Shown: positions 40,992 through 50,924, counted from the first letter of the stretch. The stretch: 64,000 nt of DNA from Paractinoplanes maris (GCF_023544465.1 NZ_JALPVL010000005.1:496001-560000); one strand, 5' to 3'. Numbers and translations: made by a program. Notes: generated by a model not told the origin, from the letters alone.

Positions 40992-42225
40992 CCCTGGTGT
41001 TTACCAGAACTCCGCTTGAAGAAGACTCGGATGCCATGTGACCGTCATCCCCCTGCCGATCTCGGAGCGGCAGCGCGGCCCGGACCTCATAGCCTCCGTC
41101 GCTCGCCGGGCCCGCGGTCAGATCGCCGCCCAGAGCACCGACCCGCTCGCGCATCCCGCGCAGGCCGTGGCCGCCGCCGGGCCGGGCGGCGGCGGAGCGC
41201 CCGGCGGCCGCGTTGTGCACGCGGATCCGCAGGCTGTCGCCGACGATGGTCACGGCGACCCGCACACTCGCGCCGGCCGCGTGCCGGGTCGCGTTGGACA
41301 GGCCTTCCTGGACGATGCGGTAGGCGGCCTGGCTCACGAGCGGCGGCACATGGGCCGCCGCGACGGGCTCCAGGACGACGTCGAGCCCGGACTCTCTCGC
41401 CGCCCCGACCATGCCGGCGATGTCGGCCAGGCCCGGTGCCGGCGCGGCGACCACGTCGACCGCGTCGCTGCGCAGGACCCCGAGCAGCCGGCGCATGTCC
41501 TGCAGGGCCGCCCGTGAGGCACCGGCGATCTCGCCGAACTCGCACTGCCACGTGTCGCGGTCGTCGCTCAGCCGGTAGGGCGCCGTCTCCGCCCGCACCG
41601 CGATCATCGACATGTGGTGCGCCACCACGTCGTGCATCTCGCGGGCGATGCGGGCGCGCTCCTCCAGGACGGCACTGCGCTCCTGCTCGGCCTCGGTCAG
41701 CTTCCGCTCGGCGACCAGGCCGCGCTGCGCCTCGACCCGCCGCCGCACCTGGTCGCCGACCACCGCCAGCACGACGATCGCGCCCACCACCACGGGCGTC
41801 CGCGACGGTGCCAGATGCCCGGCTGTCGTCGCGGTGGTGAGCAGCACGACCCAGAACACCGTCGCCACCCGGTGGACCACGGCGACCAGCAGCACCAGGG
41901 CGGGCAGGATCACCACCTGCAGCGGATGCCACGGCCACGACAGCCCGTCCGGCGCGACTCCCGCCGGCAGGTTCACCAGGGTGCCGACCATTGCGATCCG
42001 CCAGGCCATCAAGGGCCGGCGGGGCAGCAGCAGGAACGGCATCGCCACCGCCGCGGCCAGCGCCGGACGGACCGCCGGCTCCAGCTCACCGACGGCGTCG
42101 TACGCCAGCATCGCCGCTCCCACGCCGGCCGCGATCGACAGTGCGGTGAGCAGCCGGCGCCCGGCGGGTCCGCGATCCCGGCCGGCCACCACCGTCCACA
42201 GTCCCTGAAGCAAGGTGGTCACCAT
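40918..42225 (-). CDS. Sensor histidine kinase (HisKA_3), apparently orphan
   Basis: Membrane kinase of about 435 residues. Five hydrophobic segments (LLTALSIAAGVGAAMLAYDA, LAAAVAMPFLLLP, VVILPALVLLVAVVHRVATV, VVVGAIVVLAVVG) precede the HisKA_3 helix with His in RIAREMHDVVAHHMSMIAV and a GHKL ATPase domain (AAYRIVQEGLSNATRHA, GGGHGLRGMRERVGAL). ATG 42225 follows AGGCGGC. Kinases of this type are normally followed at once by a NarL regulator, but here a hydrolase overlaps the end. The last 40 or so residues (MASESSSSGVLVNTRDG and on) are atypical and look like read-through into the neighbour. Confidence 0.8.
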   Translation of the reverse strand: MVTTLLQGLWTVVAGRDRGPAGRRLLTALSIAAGVGAAMLAYDAVGELEPAVRPALAAAVAMPFLLLPRRPLMAWRIAMVGTLVNLPAGVAPDGLSWPWHPLQVVILPALVLLVAVVHRVATVFWVVLLTTATTAGHLAPSRTPVVVGAIVVLAVVGDQVRRRVEAQRGLVAERKLTEAEQERSAVLEERARIAREMHDVVAHHMSMIAVRAETAPYRLSDDRDTWQCEFGEIAGASRAALQDMRRLLGVLRSDAVDVVAAPAPGLADIAGMVGAARESGLDVVLEPVAAAHVPPLVSQAAYRIVQEGLSNATRHAAGASVRVAVTIVGDSLRIRVHNAAAGRSAAARPGGGHGLRGMRERVGALGGDLTAGPASDGGYEVRAALPLRDRQGDDGHMASESSSSGVLVNTRDGIRVVDGGHCRGQRCPARLPGVR

Positions 42226-42325
42226 GCCGCCTATGTTTCGCCGGTGACCGCGCCGGATCGATCCCGCAGACCCGAGCACCGAGGGTGGAGGTAACCCCAC
42301 CATCGGCCGAGGCCCGTCTCGGCGG

Positions 42326-44611
42326 TCAGGCGCCACCCGGGCCAGGCGGCCGGCCCGCGTTACCGGCCTCGTCGGCGGCCAGGATGCTTTCGGCCCGGGC
42401 CACCCGCTCGTCCACCGCAGCGAGCTGTCCGGCCGGCCAGGTCCCCTCCACCTGGATCCGGCGGACGAGGATCAGGTCGGCGCGGGCCGCGGCGAGGTCA
42501 CCGATCTCGGCGTGCACGAGGGCCAGCCGTGACAGCGTGATCAGCCGGCGGATCGGCGGCATCCCGGTCCGGTCGAGCACGGCGAGCGCCTCCAGGAGCT
42601 CCAGCCGGGCGGCCGGCCAGCGACCGGCGCTGATCTCGACATCGGCCAGCAGGTCGCGGGCCGTCAGCTCGGCACTGAGCGCGATGTGCCGCAGCGGAGC
42701 GGTCCCGGGATCGGTCACCGCCTCGATGACCTCGCGCAGGATGGGGATGGTGTCCTCGTCCCGGCCCGCGCTCTGGGTGGCCCGGGCCCACTGGAGCAGA
42801 CCGTTGGGCAGCCCCTCGCGATCGCCGGCGGCCCGGAACTCGGCGACCGCCGTCCGGGCATACCCGATCGACTCGTCCCACTCCCGCAGCTGGTAGAGCA
42901 CCCAGCTCATGTAATAGCCGGCCCACGCCTGCTGCCGCTGATCGCCGGACCGGACGGCGGCCTCCAGCGCGCGGCGGGCGTGGGCGAGTGCGGTCTCCGG
43001 CTGCTGGAGCAGCAAGGTGTGCACCCAGGTGAGATATCCCTGATGGATGGCCTGGAGCCGGTCGTCGCCGAGGCGCTCGGCGGAGCCGGCCGAGAGGGTG
43101 AACACCTCCTCCCAGACCGTCCCGCTGTCCCAGGTGTCGGAGAACCAGTGCAACGATTCGGCGACGTCGATCACCCGCTGGTCGTCGCCGGCCGCGGCCG
43201 CCGCGCGCAGGGCCGGCAGCCAGTTCTCGGCCTCCCGGCGGAGCCAGGCGCCGGCCTGCGCGGCGTCGGTCAGCGCCACCACCGTGGTGACACCCGGCTC
43301 GGAGCTGTGCTCCGGCTCGAAGAAGCGGCCGGCCACGATGGCCGTGTCCAGCAGCCAGCTGTCGCGGCGGCGGGCCGTCGCGGCCCGCTCAGCCGCGGTT
43401 TCCGTACGCTCGAGCTCCGCACCGGCATAGAGCCGCAGCAGGTCATGGAACTCCAGGCGCCCGTCCGCCCGCTGCTGCAGCAGTCCCAGGTCGACCAGGT
43501 CGCCGAGCGCCTCCTCGGTCGGCCGCAGCGGCTCGCCGGCCAGCACGCTCGCCAGTTCGGCCCCGGTCGAGGGGCCCGGCACCAGGGCGAGCCGCCGGAA
43601 CACCCGCTGGGCCGGTGCCGAAAGCTGCTGGTAGGAGAGGCTGAAAGCCGCCTCGACCTGCAGATCGCCCGCGGCCAGATTGTCCAGGCGCCGCTCCTGC
43701 CCGGCCAGCCGGGCGATCAGGTCGTCCGGTGACCAGGCGGGCCGGCTGGCCAGGCGGTTGCCGGCGATCCGCAGGGCCAGCGGGATGTGCACGCACAGCT
43801 CGGCGATGTGGCGCAGGGCGTCCGGGGAGGCGCCGGCCCGGTCGACGATGCCGCGCAGCAGCGCCACCGAGTCGTCCGCGGGCAGCGGCTTGAGGTGCAG
43901 CCGGCGGACGTGGCCCAGGCCGCCCAACCGGCGCCGGCTGGTCACCAGCACCGCGGTGGGCCCATGCGGTGGGAGCACCGGCAGCACCTGATCATGGCTG
44001 ATCGCGTTGTCGAGCACGATCAGCCCGCGCCGCCCGGCGAGCAGGCCATGCCACAGGGCGACCGCCTGGTCCAGGTCGCGGGGCACCACGCGGACGTCCG
44101 GACCCAGCGCCCGGATCAGCCGGGCCAGCACGGCGGCCGGGGCCATCGGGCGCGCGTCGAGGCCGCGGAGGTCCACGAAGAGCCGGTCCTCGACCGGCCA
44201 CCGCTGGGCCACCCGGACCGCGAACGAGGTCTTGCCGACCCCGGCCGGCCCGCTGACCACCACGACGGGCGCCGGTGGACCGGCCGCCAGCCACTCGGCC
44301 ACCCGGGTGAGCTCCTCGCCGCGGCCGGTGAAGTCGACGACCTGCCGGGGCAGCGGCAACCCGCCCGCCGGGGCCACCTCGCCGCCGTCGCGGGCCGCGG
44401 CCAGCAGGGCCGCCCGGTCGTCGTCGGTGGCGGCCAGACCGTCGGCCAGCGCCTCCACCGTCCGCACCCGGGGACCCCGGCTGATTCCTCGTTCCAGGTC
44501 GCTGATGGCCCGGACGCTGACCCCGGTCGCCGCGGCGAGTTGAGCACGGGTCAGGTCGGCCACCGTGCGCAAACCGCGCAGGAGCACACCGAAGGGGGTG
44601 ACCTCCGTCAT
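42326..44611 (-). CDS. XRE-HTH / NB-ARC / TPR transcriptional regulator
   Basis: A 761-residue STAND regulator. Residues about 8-65 form an XRE helix-turn-helix (LTRAQLAAATGVSVRAISDL); the NB-ARC P-loop follows with Walker A SGPAGVGKTSFAVR near 120, GRRGLIVLDNA near 195, and VLVTSRRRLGGLGHV near 220, then IPLALRIAGNRLAS and LQVEAAFSLSYQQL. The C-terminal half has TPR-like helices (ALAHARRALEAAVRSGD). Such proteins often govern secondary metabolism or development. It is divergent from a LAL-type regulator with 170 bases between starts. Confidence 0.86.
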   Translation of the reverse strand: MTEVTPFGVLLRGLRTVADLTRAQLAAATGVSVRAISDLERGISRGPRVRTVEALADGLAATDDDRAALLAAARDGGEVAPAGGLPLPRQVVDFTGRGEELTRVAEWLAAGPPAPVVVVSGPAGVGKTSFAVRVAQRWPVEDRLFVDLRGLDARPMAPAAVLARLIRALGPDVRVVPRDLDQAVALWHGLLAGRRGLIVLDNAISHDQVLPVLPPHGPTAVLVTSRRRLGGLGHVRRLHLKPLPADDSVALLRGIVDRAGASPDALRHIAELCVHIPLALRIAGNRLASRPAWSPDDLIARLAGQERRLDNLAAGDLQVEAAFSLSYQQLSAPAQRVFRRLALVPGPSTGAELASVLAGEPLRPTEEALGDLVDLGLLQQRADGRLEFHDLLRLYAGAELERTETAAERAATARRRDSWLLDTAIVAGRFFEPEHSSEPGVTTVVALTDAAQAGAWLRREAENWLPALRAAAAAGDDQRVIDVAESLHWFSDTWDSGTVWEEVFTLSAGSAERLGDDRLQAIHQGYLTWVHTLLLQQPETALAHARRALEAAVRSGDQRQQAWAGYYMSWVLYQLREWDESIGYARTAVAEFRAAGDREGLPNGLLQWARATQSAGRDEDTIPILREVIEAVTDPGTAPLRHIALSAELTARDLLADVEISAGRWPAARLELLEALAVLDRTGMPPIRRLITLSRLALVHAEIGDLAAARADLILVRRIQVEGTWPAGQLAAVDERVARAESILAADEAGNAGRPPGPGGA

Positions 44612-44781
44612 CGTCGTCCCTCCTCCGCCCCGCCACCAGGGCCGATGTGTCGTCCGAGCCTCTCACGGAACCCAAACTGCCTGCGTACTTCGTGGTCCAG
44701 CCCTCACCCCGGTGGTCGAATGGCGTTCGGAAGCGCACCTCCGGGGTGCGCGTTCGCACCGAAGCAGCGAGGGAGGTCCGG

Positions 44782-47376
44782 ATGACGCCGGTGGAGCGGG
44801 ACCCCACAACGCTGATCGGCCGCGACCGCGAGCTGGCCGACCTCGCGGCTTTCCTCGACGCGGCGGCCGTCCGGCCGATGGTCATGGTCCTGCTCGGTCC
44901 GCCCGGCATCGGCAAGACCGCCCTGCTCGGCGCGGCCGCGGTGCTGGGCCGGGAGCGCGGCTTCCAGGTCCGGTCCGACCTGCTCGGCACTCCCGCCGAC
45001 CGGCCGCGCACGCTGACCGCCCTGGTGCCGGCTCTCGAGCGAGCGTCCGCCGACGCGCCGGTGCTCTTTCTGCTCGACGAGGCCGACCGCGCCGACCGCG
45101 AGCCGCTGGAGCTGCTCGTCGAGGCGCTGCGGCACTGCACGGACGAACGGGTCGCGCTTCTGCTGGCCGCGCGAGCCGGCGAGTCGCTGCCCTGGATCGG
45201 CCCGCCGGCGATCCGATACCGGGTGCGGCCGCTGGCCGACGACGCCGCGGCCCGGCTGCTCGACACCCGGACGGACGGTCACGGCGACCGGATCCGCCGG
45301 CACTTCCTCTACCGGCAGGCGGGCAATCCGCTCGCGCTGCTGCGGCACGGGAATCCGCACACCGCGCTACCGGACGAGTTCCGGCGCCTGTTCGACGACC
45401 TGCCGGCCGAGACCCGGCGGCTGCTGTTGCACGCGGCCCTGGCCGACGAGGCCGAACCGGCCGGCACGGTCACCCGGGCCGGCGGCGGCTCGCCCGACCT
45501 GGCCGGCTGGGCGCCGGCCGAGCGGGCCGGCCTGGTCACCGTCACCGACGGGCGGATCTACTTCTCCCATCCGCTGACCGGCGCCTGCCGGGCCGCGCTG
45601 GCCGGCCCGGCGGAGCTGCGGCAGACGTACGCGAATCTCGCGGCCCACAGCGACGACCCGTCCTGCCGGGCGAGGTATCAGGCGGCGGCGATCGGCCGGC
45701 CCGACGAGACGGTGGCCCAGGCGCTCGAGGATGCGGCCGACCTGGCCGAGGGGCGCGCCGATTACCTGGCCGCGGCCCGCGGTCTGCAGGAGGCGGCCAG
45801 GCACAGCCCGGCCGCGACCGACGCGGCAAGACGCTACGCCCGGGCGGTGTTCGCCGCCTACCGCACCGGCGAACCGGCGTGGGCCCTCACGCTTTATCGA
45901 GGGATGCCCGCGCAGGTCTACGATCCCGATGTCCTGGGCGTGGCCGCGGCGGGCGCCGGGCTGGCCCTCGTCCAGCTGGCCCGGCCGGTGGAGGCCTTCG
46001 AGCTGAGCGAGGCGGCCGCCCGGCGGTGGCCCCGCGACGGCCAGATCACCCTGACCGTGGTGGCCGTCGCGGCCACCGCCGCGCTGATGTCCGGCCGGGC
46101 CGACCACCGCGCCCGTCTGCCCGAGCTGCTCGACCTCACCCGGGCGGACTCGCCCGGCGGTCTCGGCTCGGGCCTGGTGCCGCGGTCGGTGGCCCCGCAC
46201 GCGCGGGCCTCGGTGCTGGCGGTGGCCGAGCCGGCGGCACCGGTCGCCGACGCGGGCGAGCCCGGCCCGGCCATGACCGGTCTGGCCGAGGTGGCCCGGA
46301 TGCTCTTCACCGGCACGACGGCCTGGCTCCAGGACGACTCGGCCCGCACGACGGCCGAACTGGCCGCCGTCTGGCAGGCCCAGCGTCACTCCGGCGCCCC
46401 CGGCTCGCTGGTGGCCCGGCTGCCCCTGCTGATCCTGGCCATGTTGGACAGCGGACGCTGGACCGAGGCGGCGAGGCTGATCGACGAGGCGGAGCACCTG
46501 GCCGCGGTCGGCGGGATCCCGTTGCTGCGGATCGTCCTGCCCGCCCTGCGCGCGACCCTGCACGCCTGGACCAGTGAGGACCCGGCCGGCCCGGCACTGC
46601 CGGACGCTCCGGAGGGCAACACCTTCGCCGCCGGCCTGCGGCATCGGGCGCTCGGCCTGAGCCGGCTGGCCGCGGGCGACCACGACACCGCGTACGCGCA
46701 TTTCCGGGCCCTGTTCGACGAGGCCGGCGAGCCGGTCCACTTCTTCCTCGGCCCGCGCTCGCTGCCTCAGCTCGCGCTGACGGCCACGTTGTCCGGGCGT
46801 ACGGCGGAGGCGCGCGAGATCGTGGCGGGCTGCCGCCGGGCGGATCGGGCACCCACCGCACGGATGGTGGTGCTGCTCAACCACGCAGCTGCCCTGCTCG
46901 AGGACACCGACGACGCCGAAACGCACTTCGAGCGGGCGACCGCCGACCCGGACCGGGCTCAGCAGTGGCCGCTCGAGTTCGCCGAAGCCCGGTTCAGCTA
47001 CGCCCTCTGGCTGCGCCGGCAGCACCGGCTGCGCGAGTCCCGGCCGCACCTGCAGGCCGCCCTGGAGACCTACTTGCGGCTGGGAGCCCGGGCGCACGCC
47101 GACTATGCCCGCCGGTTCCTGCCCGGCAGCACGGACAGCACGGACCGGCGGGCAGCGGCCGCGGCCTTCGCCGGACTCACCGCGCAGAAGCGGCAGATCG
47201 TCCGGCTCGCCGCCGCCGGCTTGACGAACCGGGAGATCGGGCGGCGGTTGAACCTGTCGCCCCGGACCGTCGGGTCGCATCTCTATCACGTGTTCCCGGT
47301 GCTCGGCGTGCAGAACCGGCACCGGCTCCGGGAACTGCTGGCCGACCTGGCCGAGCCGGCCGGAACGGGAGACTGA
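44782..47376 (+). CDS. Large ATPase/LuxR-type regulator (LAL)
   Basis: An 864-residue MalT-like regulator. N-terminal AAA ATPase with Walker A LLGPPGIGKTALLGAAA near residue 40 and Walker B PVLFLLDEADRAD near 95; a long helical middle region; a C-terminal LuxR HTH (about 800-855: LTAQKRQIVRLAAAGLTNRE, LNLSPRTVGSHLYHVFPVLG). ATG 44782 has GGGAGG five to six bases upstream; earlier in-frame starts would add sequence without ribosome site. It is followed two bases after its stop by a homologous LAL gene, so the two are a tandem duplicated pair in one operon. Confidence 0.86.
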   Translation: MTPVERDPTTLIGRDRELADLAAFLDAAAVRPMVMVLLGPPGIGKTALLGAAAVLGRERGFQVRSDLLGTPADRPRTLTALVPALERASADAPVLFLLDEADRADREPLELLVEALRHCTDERVALLLAARAGESLPWIGPPAIRYRVRPLADDAAARLLDTRTDGHGDRIRRHFLYRQAGNPLALLRHGNPHTALPDEFRRLFDDLPAETRRLLLHAALADEAEPAGTVTRAGGGSPDLAGWAPAERAGLVTVTDGRIYFSHPLTGACRAALAGPAELRQTYANLAAHSDDPSCRARYQAAAIGRPDETVAQALEDAADLAEGRADYLAAARGLQEAARHSPAATDAARRYARAVFAAYRTGEPAWALTLYRGMPAQVYDPDVLGVAAAGAGLALVQLARPVEAFELSEAAARRWPRDGQITLTVVAVAATAALMSGRADHRARLPELLDLTRADSPGGLGSGLVPRSVAPHARASVLAVAEPAAPVADAGEPGPAMTGLAEVARMLFTGTTAWLQDDSARTTAELAAVWQAQRHSGAPGSLVARLPLLILAMLDSGRWTEAARLIDEAEHLAAVGGIPLLRIVLPALRATLHAWTSEDPAGPALPDAPEGNTFAAGLRHRALGLSRLAAGDHDTAYAHFRALFDEAGEPVHFFLGPRSLPQLALTATLSGRTAEAREIVAGCRRADRAPTARMVVLLNHAAALLEDTDDAETHFERATADPDRAQQWPLEFAEARFSYALWLRRQHRLRESRPHLQAALETYLRLGARAHADYARRFLPGSTDSTDRRAAAAAFAGLTAQKRQIVRLAAAGLTNREIGRRLNLSPRTVGSHLYHVFPVLGVQNRHRLRELLADLAEPAGTGD

Positions 47377-47378
47377 CC

Positions 47379-50024
47379 ATGCCGGACAGCACGCTGCTCA
47401 CCCCGGCCACCGGCCTGATCGGCCGTCCGGACGAGCTCGCCCGGATCACCGGGCTGCTGGCCCCGGCCCATCCCGGTGACCGGACCCTGGTGCTCACCGG
47501 CGATCGCGGGGCCGGCAAGTCCCGGTTGCTGGCCACCGCGGCCCAGCACGCGCGCGACAGCGGTCGCTACCGCGTCGTGCTGGTGCCGGCGGTGGGCGAC
47601 GAACCGGCGCTGATCCGGCATCTCCTGCTGGCTTTCCGGCGCGAGCTCGACGACCGGACCATCCTGTCCGGACTCGACGCGACCCCGGACGTGGCCGGAC
47701 TGGCAGCCCTGCGGCCGGTCGCGCGGGCGGCGGTGGCCGCCGCCAACCGCCGGATGCCGGTCCTGCTTGTCGCCGACGACATCCAGCATCTCGGCGCGGA
47801 CGCCGCCACCCTGCTGGCCGAGCTGCGCGATGACGTCTCGGCCCGCGTGCTCGCCGGGCACGGGCCGATCCCGGCCGCACTCGCCGGACTACCACGCCTG
47901 GAGGTGGCACCGCTCTCCCCGGCGTACGCGGTCCGGCTGCTGGACGCGCAGGAACCCGCACCGGCGCCGCGGGCGCGGGCCGAGATCCTGCGCCGCGCGG
48001 CCGGCAATCCGGCCGCCATCGTCGAGCTGAGCGCGGGCGAGGGACGGCTCCAGTCGGGCTTCGCGGCCACCATCCGCGGTCTGCCCGAGCCGGTCCGGCG
48101 ACTGCTGCTGCACCTGGCGGCCGCGACGCCGCCGGCCGGGGCCCGGATGGTCCTGGCCGCCGCCGGCCTGGACGACCCCGATCTGTGGCGTCCGGCCGAG
48201 CGGGCCGGGCTCGTCCGCCTGACCGGTGACACCGCCGCGTTCACCCATCCGCTCGCCGCCGAGGCGGCCTACCGGCCGGAGCCGGTGTCAGCCCGGCAGG
48301 CGGCCCACCAACGGCTGGCCGCGCACCGGACCGGCGCTCCCGAGTGGCAGGCGCTGCACCGGGCCGCCGCGACCTCGGGCCGCGACGAGACCGTCGCGGC
48401 GGCGCTGGAGTCGGCGGCCGGGATCTTCCGGGCCCGGCAGGACCTTTTCGAGGCGGCGCGAGCCATGGAACGGGCGGCGGATCGGTCACCGCGGGCGGAG
48501 ACGGCGGCCCGGCGGTTCGCCCGGGCGGCGGCCGACGCGCGCAACCTGAGCGAGCCGGACTGGACGGGTGAGCTGTATGCGGCGGTGCGCCGGCTGACCC
48601 ACGACCCCGACCTCATCGCGACGGCCGCGCACGCCGCGGCCACCGCACTGTCCCGATCGGGGCGCCAGCACGAGGCCTTCGCCGTGCTCACCGCGGCCCG
48701 CCGAGCCGGTTCGCCGGCCGATCCGGCCACGATGCTGAGCATGACCGGGCTGGCCGCGGCGCTGGCCGCCATCTCGGGCCGGGAGGAGCACCGGCTCGAG
48801 CTGGCCGGCATGCTGGCGGAATCGGAACTCGGGCTCGACCCGGCCACCGCTGTCTTCGTGCGCCTCATCATGGACCCGGCGTCGCATCCCGGACGGGCAT
48901 TCTGCGAGACCGCCGCCCCGCAGCCGGGCACGGTGCTGTCCCCCGCCGACCGCGTCCGGCTCGGCATCCTCGGCACGATCGCCGGCTACGAGGACCGGTC
49001 CCGGCTCGCCGCCGACGTGCTGCGGGCCGTGGCCGGTTCCTCCCTGTCCGGCGTCGAGACCGTCCCGGTGCTCATCGGCGCGCTGATCGACACCGGCGAG
49101 TGGGCTCGGGCCGAGCAGCGGGCCGACGCCGCCGTCGGGGTCGGGCTGCCTGTCTTCACGGCCAATGTGGCGGCGCTGCGGGCTCAGCTCCACGCGCTGC
49201 GCGGCGACGCCGATCGTGCCCTCCGGCTGGCCCGGCAGGCGTGGTCGATGCTCGACATCCAGCAGCACCGGTCGGTGCACGTCCGTCTGCTCCGGGCGAC
49301 CGGACTGGCCGCCATGTCCCGGGGCGACTACGACGACGCGTACCGGCAGTTCCGCTCGATGTTCGACCGGGACGGGCGTCCGCTGCACACCTTCCTCGCC
49401 GGGCGCTGCGTCGGCGAGCTGGCCGCCGCGGCCGTCCGCAGTGGCCACCGCGACGACATCGGCCCGATCGTCGAGCGGGTCCGGGCCGACGCGGGCGACG
49501 AGCCGAGCGCCCGGATGCGGCTGCTGCTGCACCTGACCGATGCCCTGCTGGCCGACGGCGATCGGGCCGAGCACCACTTCCGGCTGGCGACCGTCGACGC
49601 GGCCGGCGAGGAATGGCCCTACGAGCGGGCGGTCGCCCGGTTGCACTACGGGGAATGGCTGCGCCGGGCCCGCCGCCCCCGCGACGCCCGGGGCGTGCTC
49701 GGCGCGGCGGCCCGGACCTTCGCCGAGCTCGGGGCAGGACCGGCGGCTGAGCTGGCCGCCCGCGAGCTGCGAGCCGGCGGGCAGCAGTCCGGACCGGCCG
49801 GCCGCGGGGTGCTCGGGGCGCTGACCCCGCAGGAGGAACAGGTCGCCCGGCTGGCCGCTCAGGGCCTGCGCAACCGGGAGATCGCCGAGCAGCTGTTCAT
49901 CTCGGTCCGCACGGTCGGCGCCCACCTGACCAGCGTCTATCCGAAACTGGGGATCGGCGGGCGGCACCAGCTAAGCGAGAGCCTCCCGCAGGAAGTCGGC
50001 GCCCTGACGGATGGCCGCCTGTGA
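47379..50024 (+). CDS. Large ATPase/LuxR-type regulator (LAL), second of tandem pair
   Basis: An 881-residue homologue of the preceding protein. Walker A LTGDRGAGKSRLLATAA near residue 37, Walker B MPVLLVADDIQHLGAD near 128, helical middle with segments parallel to the first copy (DYDDAYRQFRSMFDRDGRPLH here, HDTAYAHFRALFDEAGEPVH there), and LuxR HTH about 812-868 (LTPQEEQVARLAAQGLRNRE, LFISVRTVGAHLTSVYPKLG). ATG 47379 is two bases after the previous stop. The last 18 codons overlap the convergent esterase gene by 54 bases. Confidence 0.86.
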   Translation: MPDSTLLTPATGLIGRPDELARITGLLAPAHPGDRTLVLTGDRGAGKSRLLATAAQHARDSGRYRVVLVPAVGDEPALIRHLLLAFRRELDDRTILSGLDATPDVAGLAALRPVARAAVAAANRRMPVLLVADDIQHLGADAATLLAELRDDVSARVLAGHGPIPAALAGLPRLEVAPLSPAYAVRLLDAQEPAPAPRARAEILRRAAGNPAAIVELSAGEGRLQSGFAATIRGLPEPVRRLLLHLAAATPPAGARMVLAAAGLDDPDLWRPAERAGLVRLTGDTAAFTHPLAAEAAYRPEPVSARQAAHQRLAAHRTGAPEWQALHRAAATSGRDETVAAALESAAGIFRARQDLFEAARAMERAADRSPRAETAARRFARAAADARNLSEPDWTGELYAAVRRLTHDPDLIATAAHAAATALSRSGRQHEAFAVLTAARRAGSPADPATMLSMTGLAAALAAISGREEHRLELAGMLAESELGLDPATAVFVRLIMDPASHPGRAFCETAAPQPGTVLSPADRVRLGILGTIAGYEDRSRLAADVLRAVAGSSLSGVETVPVLIGALIDTGEWARAEQRADAAVGVGLPVFTANVAALRAQLHALRGDADRALRLARQAWSMLDIQQHRSVHVRLLRATGLAAMSRGDYDDAYRQFRSMFDRDGRPLHTFLAGRCVGELAAAAVRSGHRDDIGPIVERVRADAGDEPSARMRLLLHLTDALLADGDRAEHHFRLATVDAAGEEWPYERAVARLHYGEWLRRARRPRDARGVLGAAARTFAELGAGPAAELAARELRAGGQQSGPAGRGVLGALTPQEEQVARLAAQGLRNREIAEQLFISVRTVGAHLTSVYPKLGIGGRHQLSESLPQEVGALTDGRL

Positions 50025-50924
50025 GGCCGGCACCGAGCGCAGCGCGGTCAGCGACACGAAGTCGTGCACCACGCCCAGATAGCGGACCGCGAACGCCGCC
50101 ACCCCCGCCGCCCGCAACCGGCTCGCATAGACCTCGGCCTCGTCGCGCACCGGATCAGCCTCGGCCGAAATGATCAGAGCGGGCGGCAGCCCGGTCAGGT
50201 CGTCGATCGACGCGCTCATCGGGGACAGCACCGGGTCGGCCCGGTTCCCGGCACCCGCGCTGTACTGCTCCCAATACCACCGCACGGCGTCGTGGGTGAG
50301 CAGGTAGCCGGAGCCGAACTCGCGGTGTGACGGCTGCTCGCACCGGGCGTCGAGCAGCGGGTAGTAGAGCAGCTGGGCGCTGATCCGGGGGCCACCACGC
50401 CGTTTGGCCAGCAGCGTCAGGGAGGCGGCCAGGGTCGCGCCCGCACAGTCCCCGGCCACGGCCAGGCGGCCGGCGTCCAGGCCGAGCCCGGCCGAGTTCT
50501 CGGTGATCCAGACGGTCAGGGCGTAGATCTCCTCGACGGCGATCGGGAAGCGGGCCTCCGGCGTACGGGTGTATTCCGGAACCACCAGCGCCAGTCCACT
50601 GGCGACGACCAGGTCGGCGATCAGCCGCCGGTGGGTGTGGGCGTCGCCCATCATCCAGCGCCCGCCGTGCGCATAGATCGCGACGGCCGGCGGGTTCTCG
50701 GCCGGGGCCGGGGTGAACAGCCAGAACCCGACCAGCCCCGACGGGCCGACCGGGGCGACCCGGAACTCGGCCCGGACGGCCGGATCCTCGCCGGCCGGGC
50801 CTTGCGACTCCAGCAGCGCCTGCCGGCCGTCCCGCGGGCCGAGCTCGTGCAGGAAGGGCGGACCGGACGAGGCCTCGACGAGGCGCTCGACGATCGGATC
50901 GAGGACGACCGGACGACCCGTCAC
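49971..50924 (-). CDS. HSL-family alpha/beta hydrolase with Cys at the nucleophile position
   Basis: A 317-residue member of the hormone-sensitive-lipase (family IV esterase) group. The oxyanion motif is YAHGGRWMMGD near residue 88. The nucleophile elbow reads AVAGDCAGATLAAS near 166, whereas the family has Gly-Asp-Ser-Ala-Gly; here Cys (TGT) replaces Ser. The acid (ISAEADPVRDEAE near 258) and His (GVVHDFVSL near 288) remain. A Cys nucleophile, as in dienelactone hydrolase, could work on activated esters or thioesters, or the protein may be a binding or sensor protein. GTG 50924 is chosen because no ATG fits; it lies 68 bases after a LuxR-type gene in the same direction. Confidence 0.8.
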   Translation of the reverse strand: MTGRPVVLDPIVERLVEASSGPPFLHELGPRDGRQALLESQGPAGEDPAVRAEFRVAPVGPSGLVGFWLFTPAPAENPPAVAIYAHGGRWMMGDAHTHRRLIADLVVASGLALVVPEYTRTPEARFPIAVEEIYALTVWITENSAGLGLDAGRLAVAGDCAGATLAASLTLLAKRRGGPRISAQLLYYPLLDARCEQPSHREFGSGYLLTHDAVRWYWEQYSAGAGNRADPVLSPMSASIDDLTGLPPALIISAEADPVRDEAEVYASRLRAAGVAAFAVRYLGVVHDFVSLTALRSVPASQAAIRQGADFLREALA

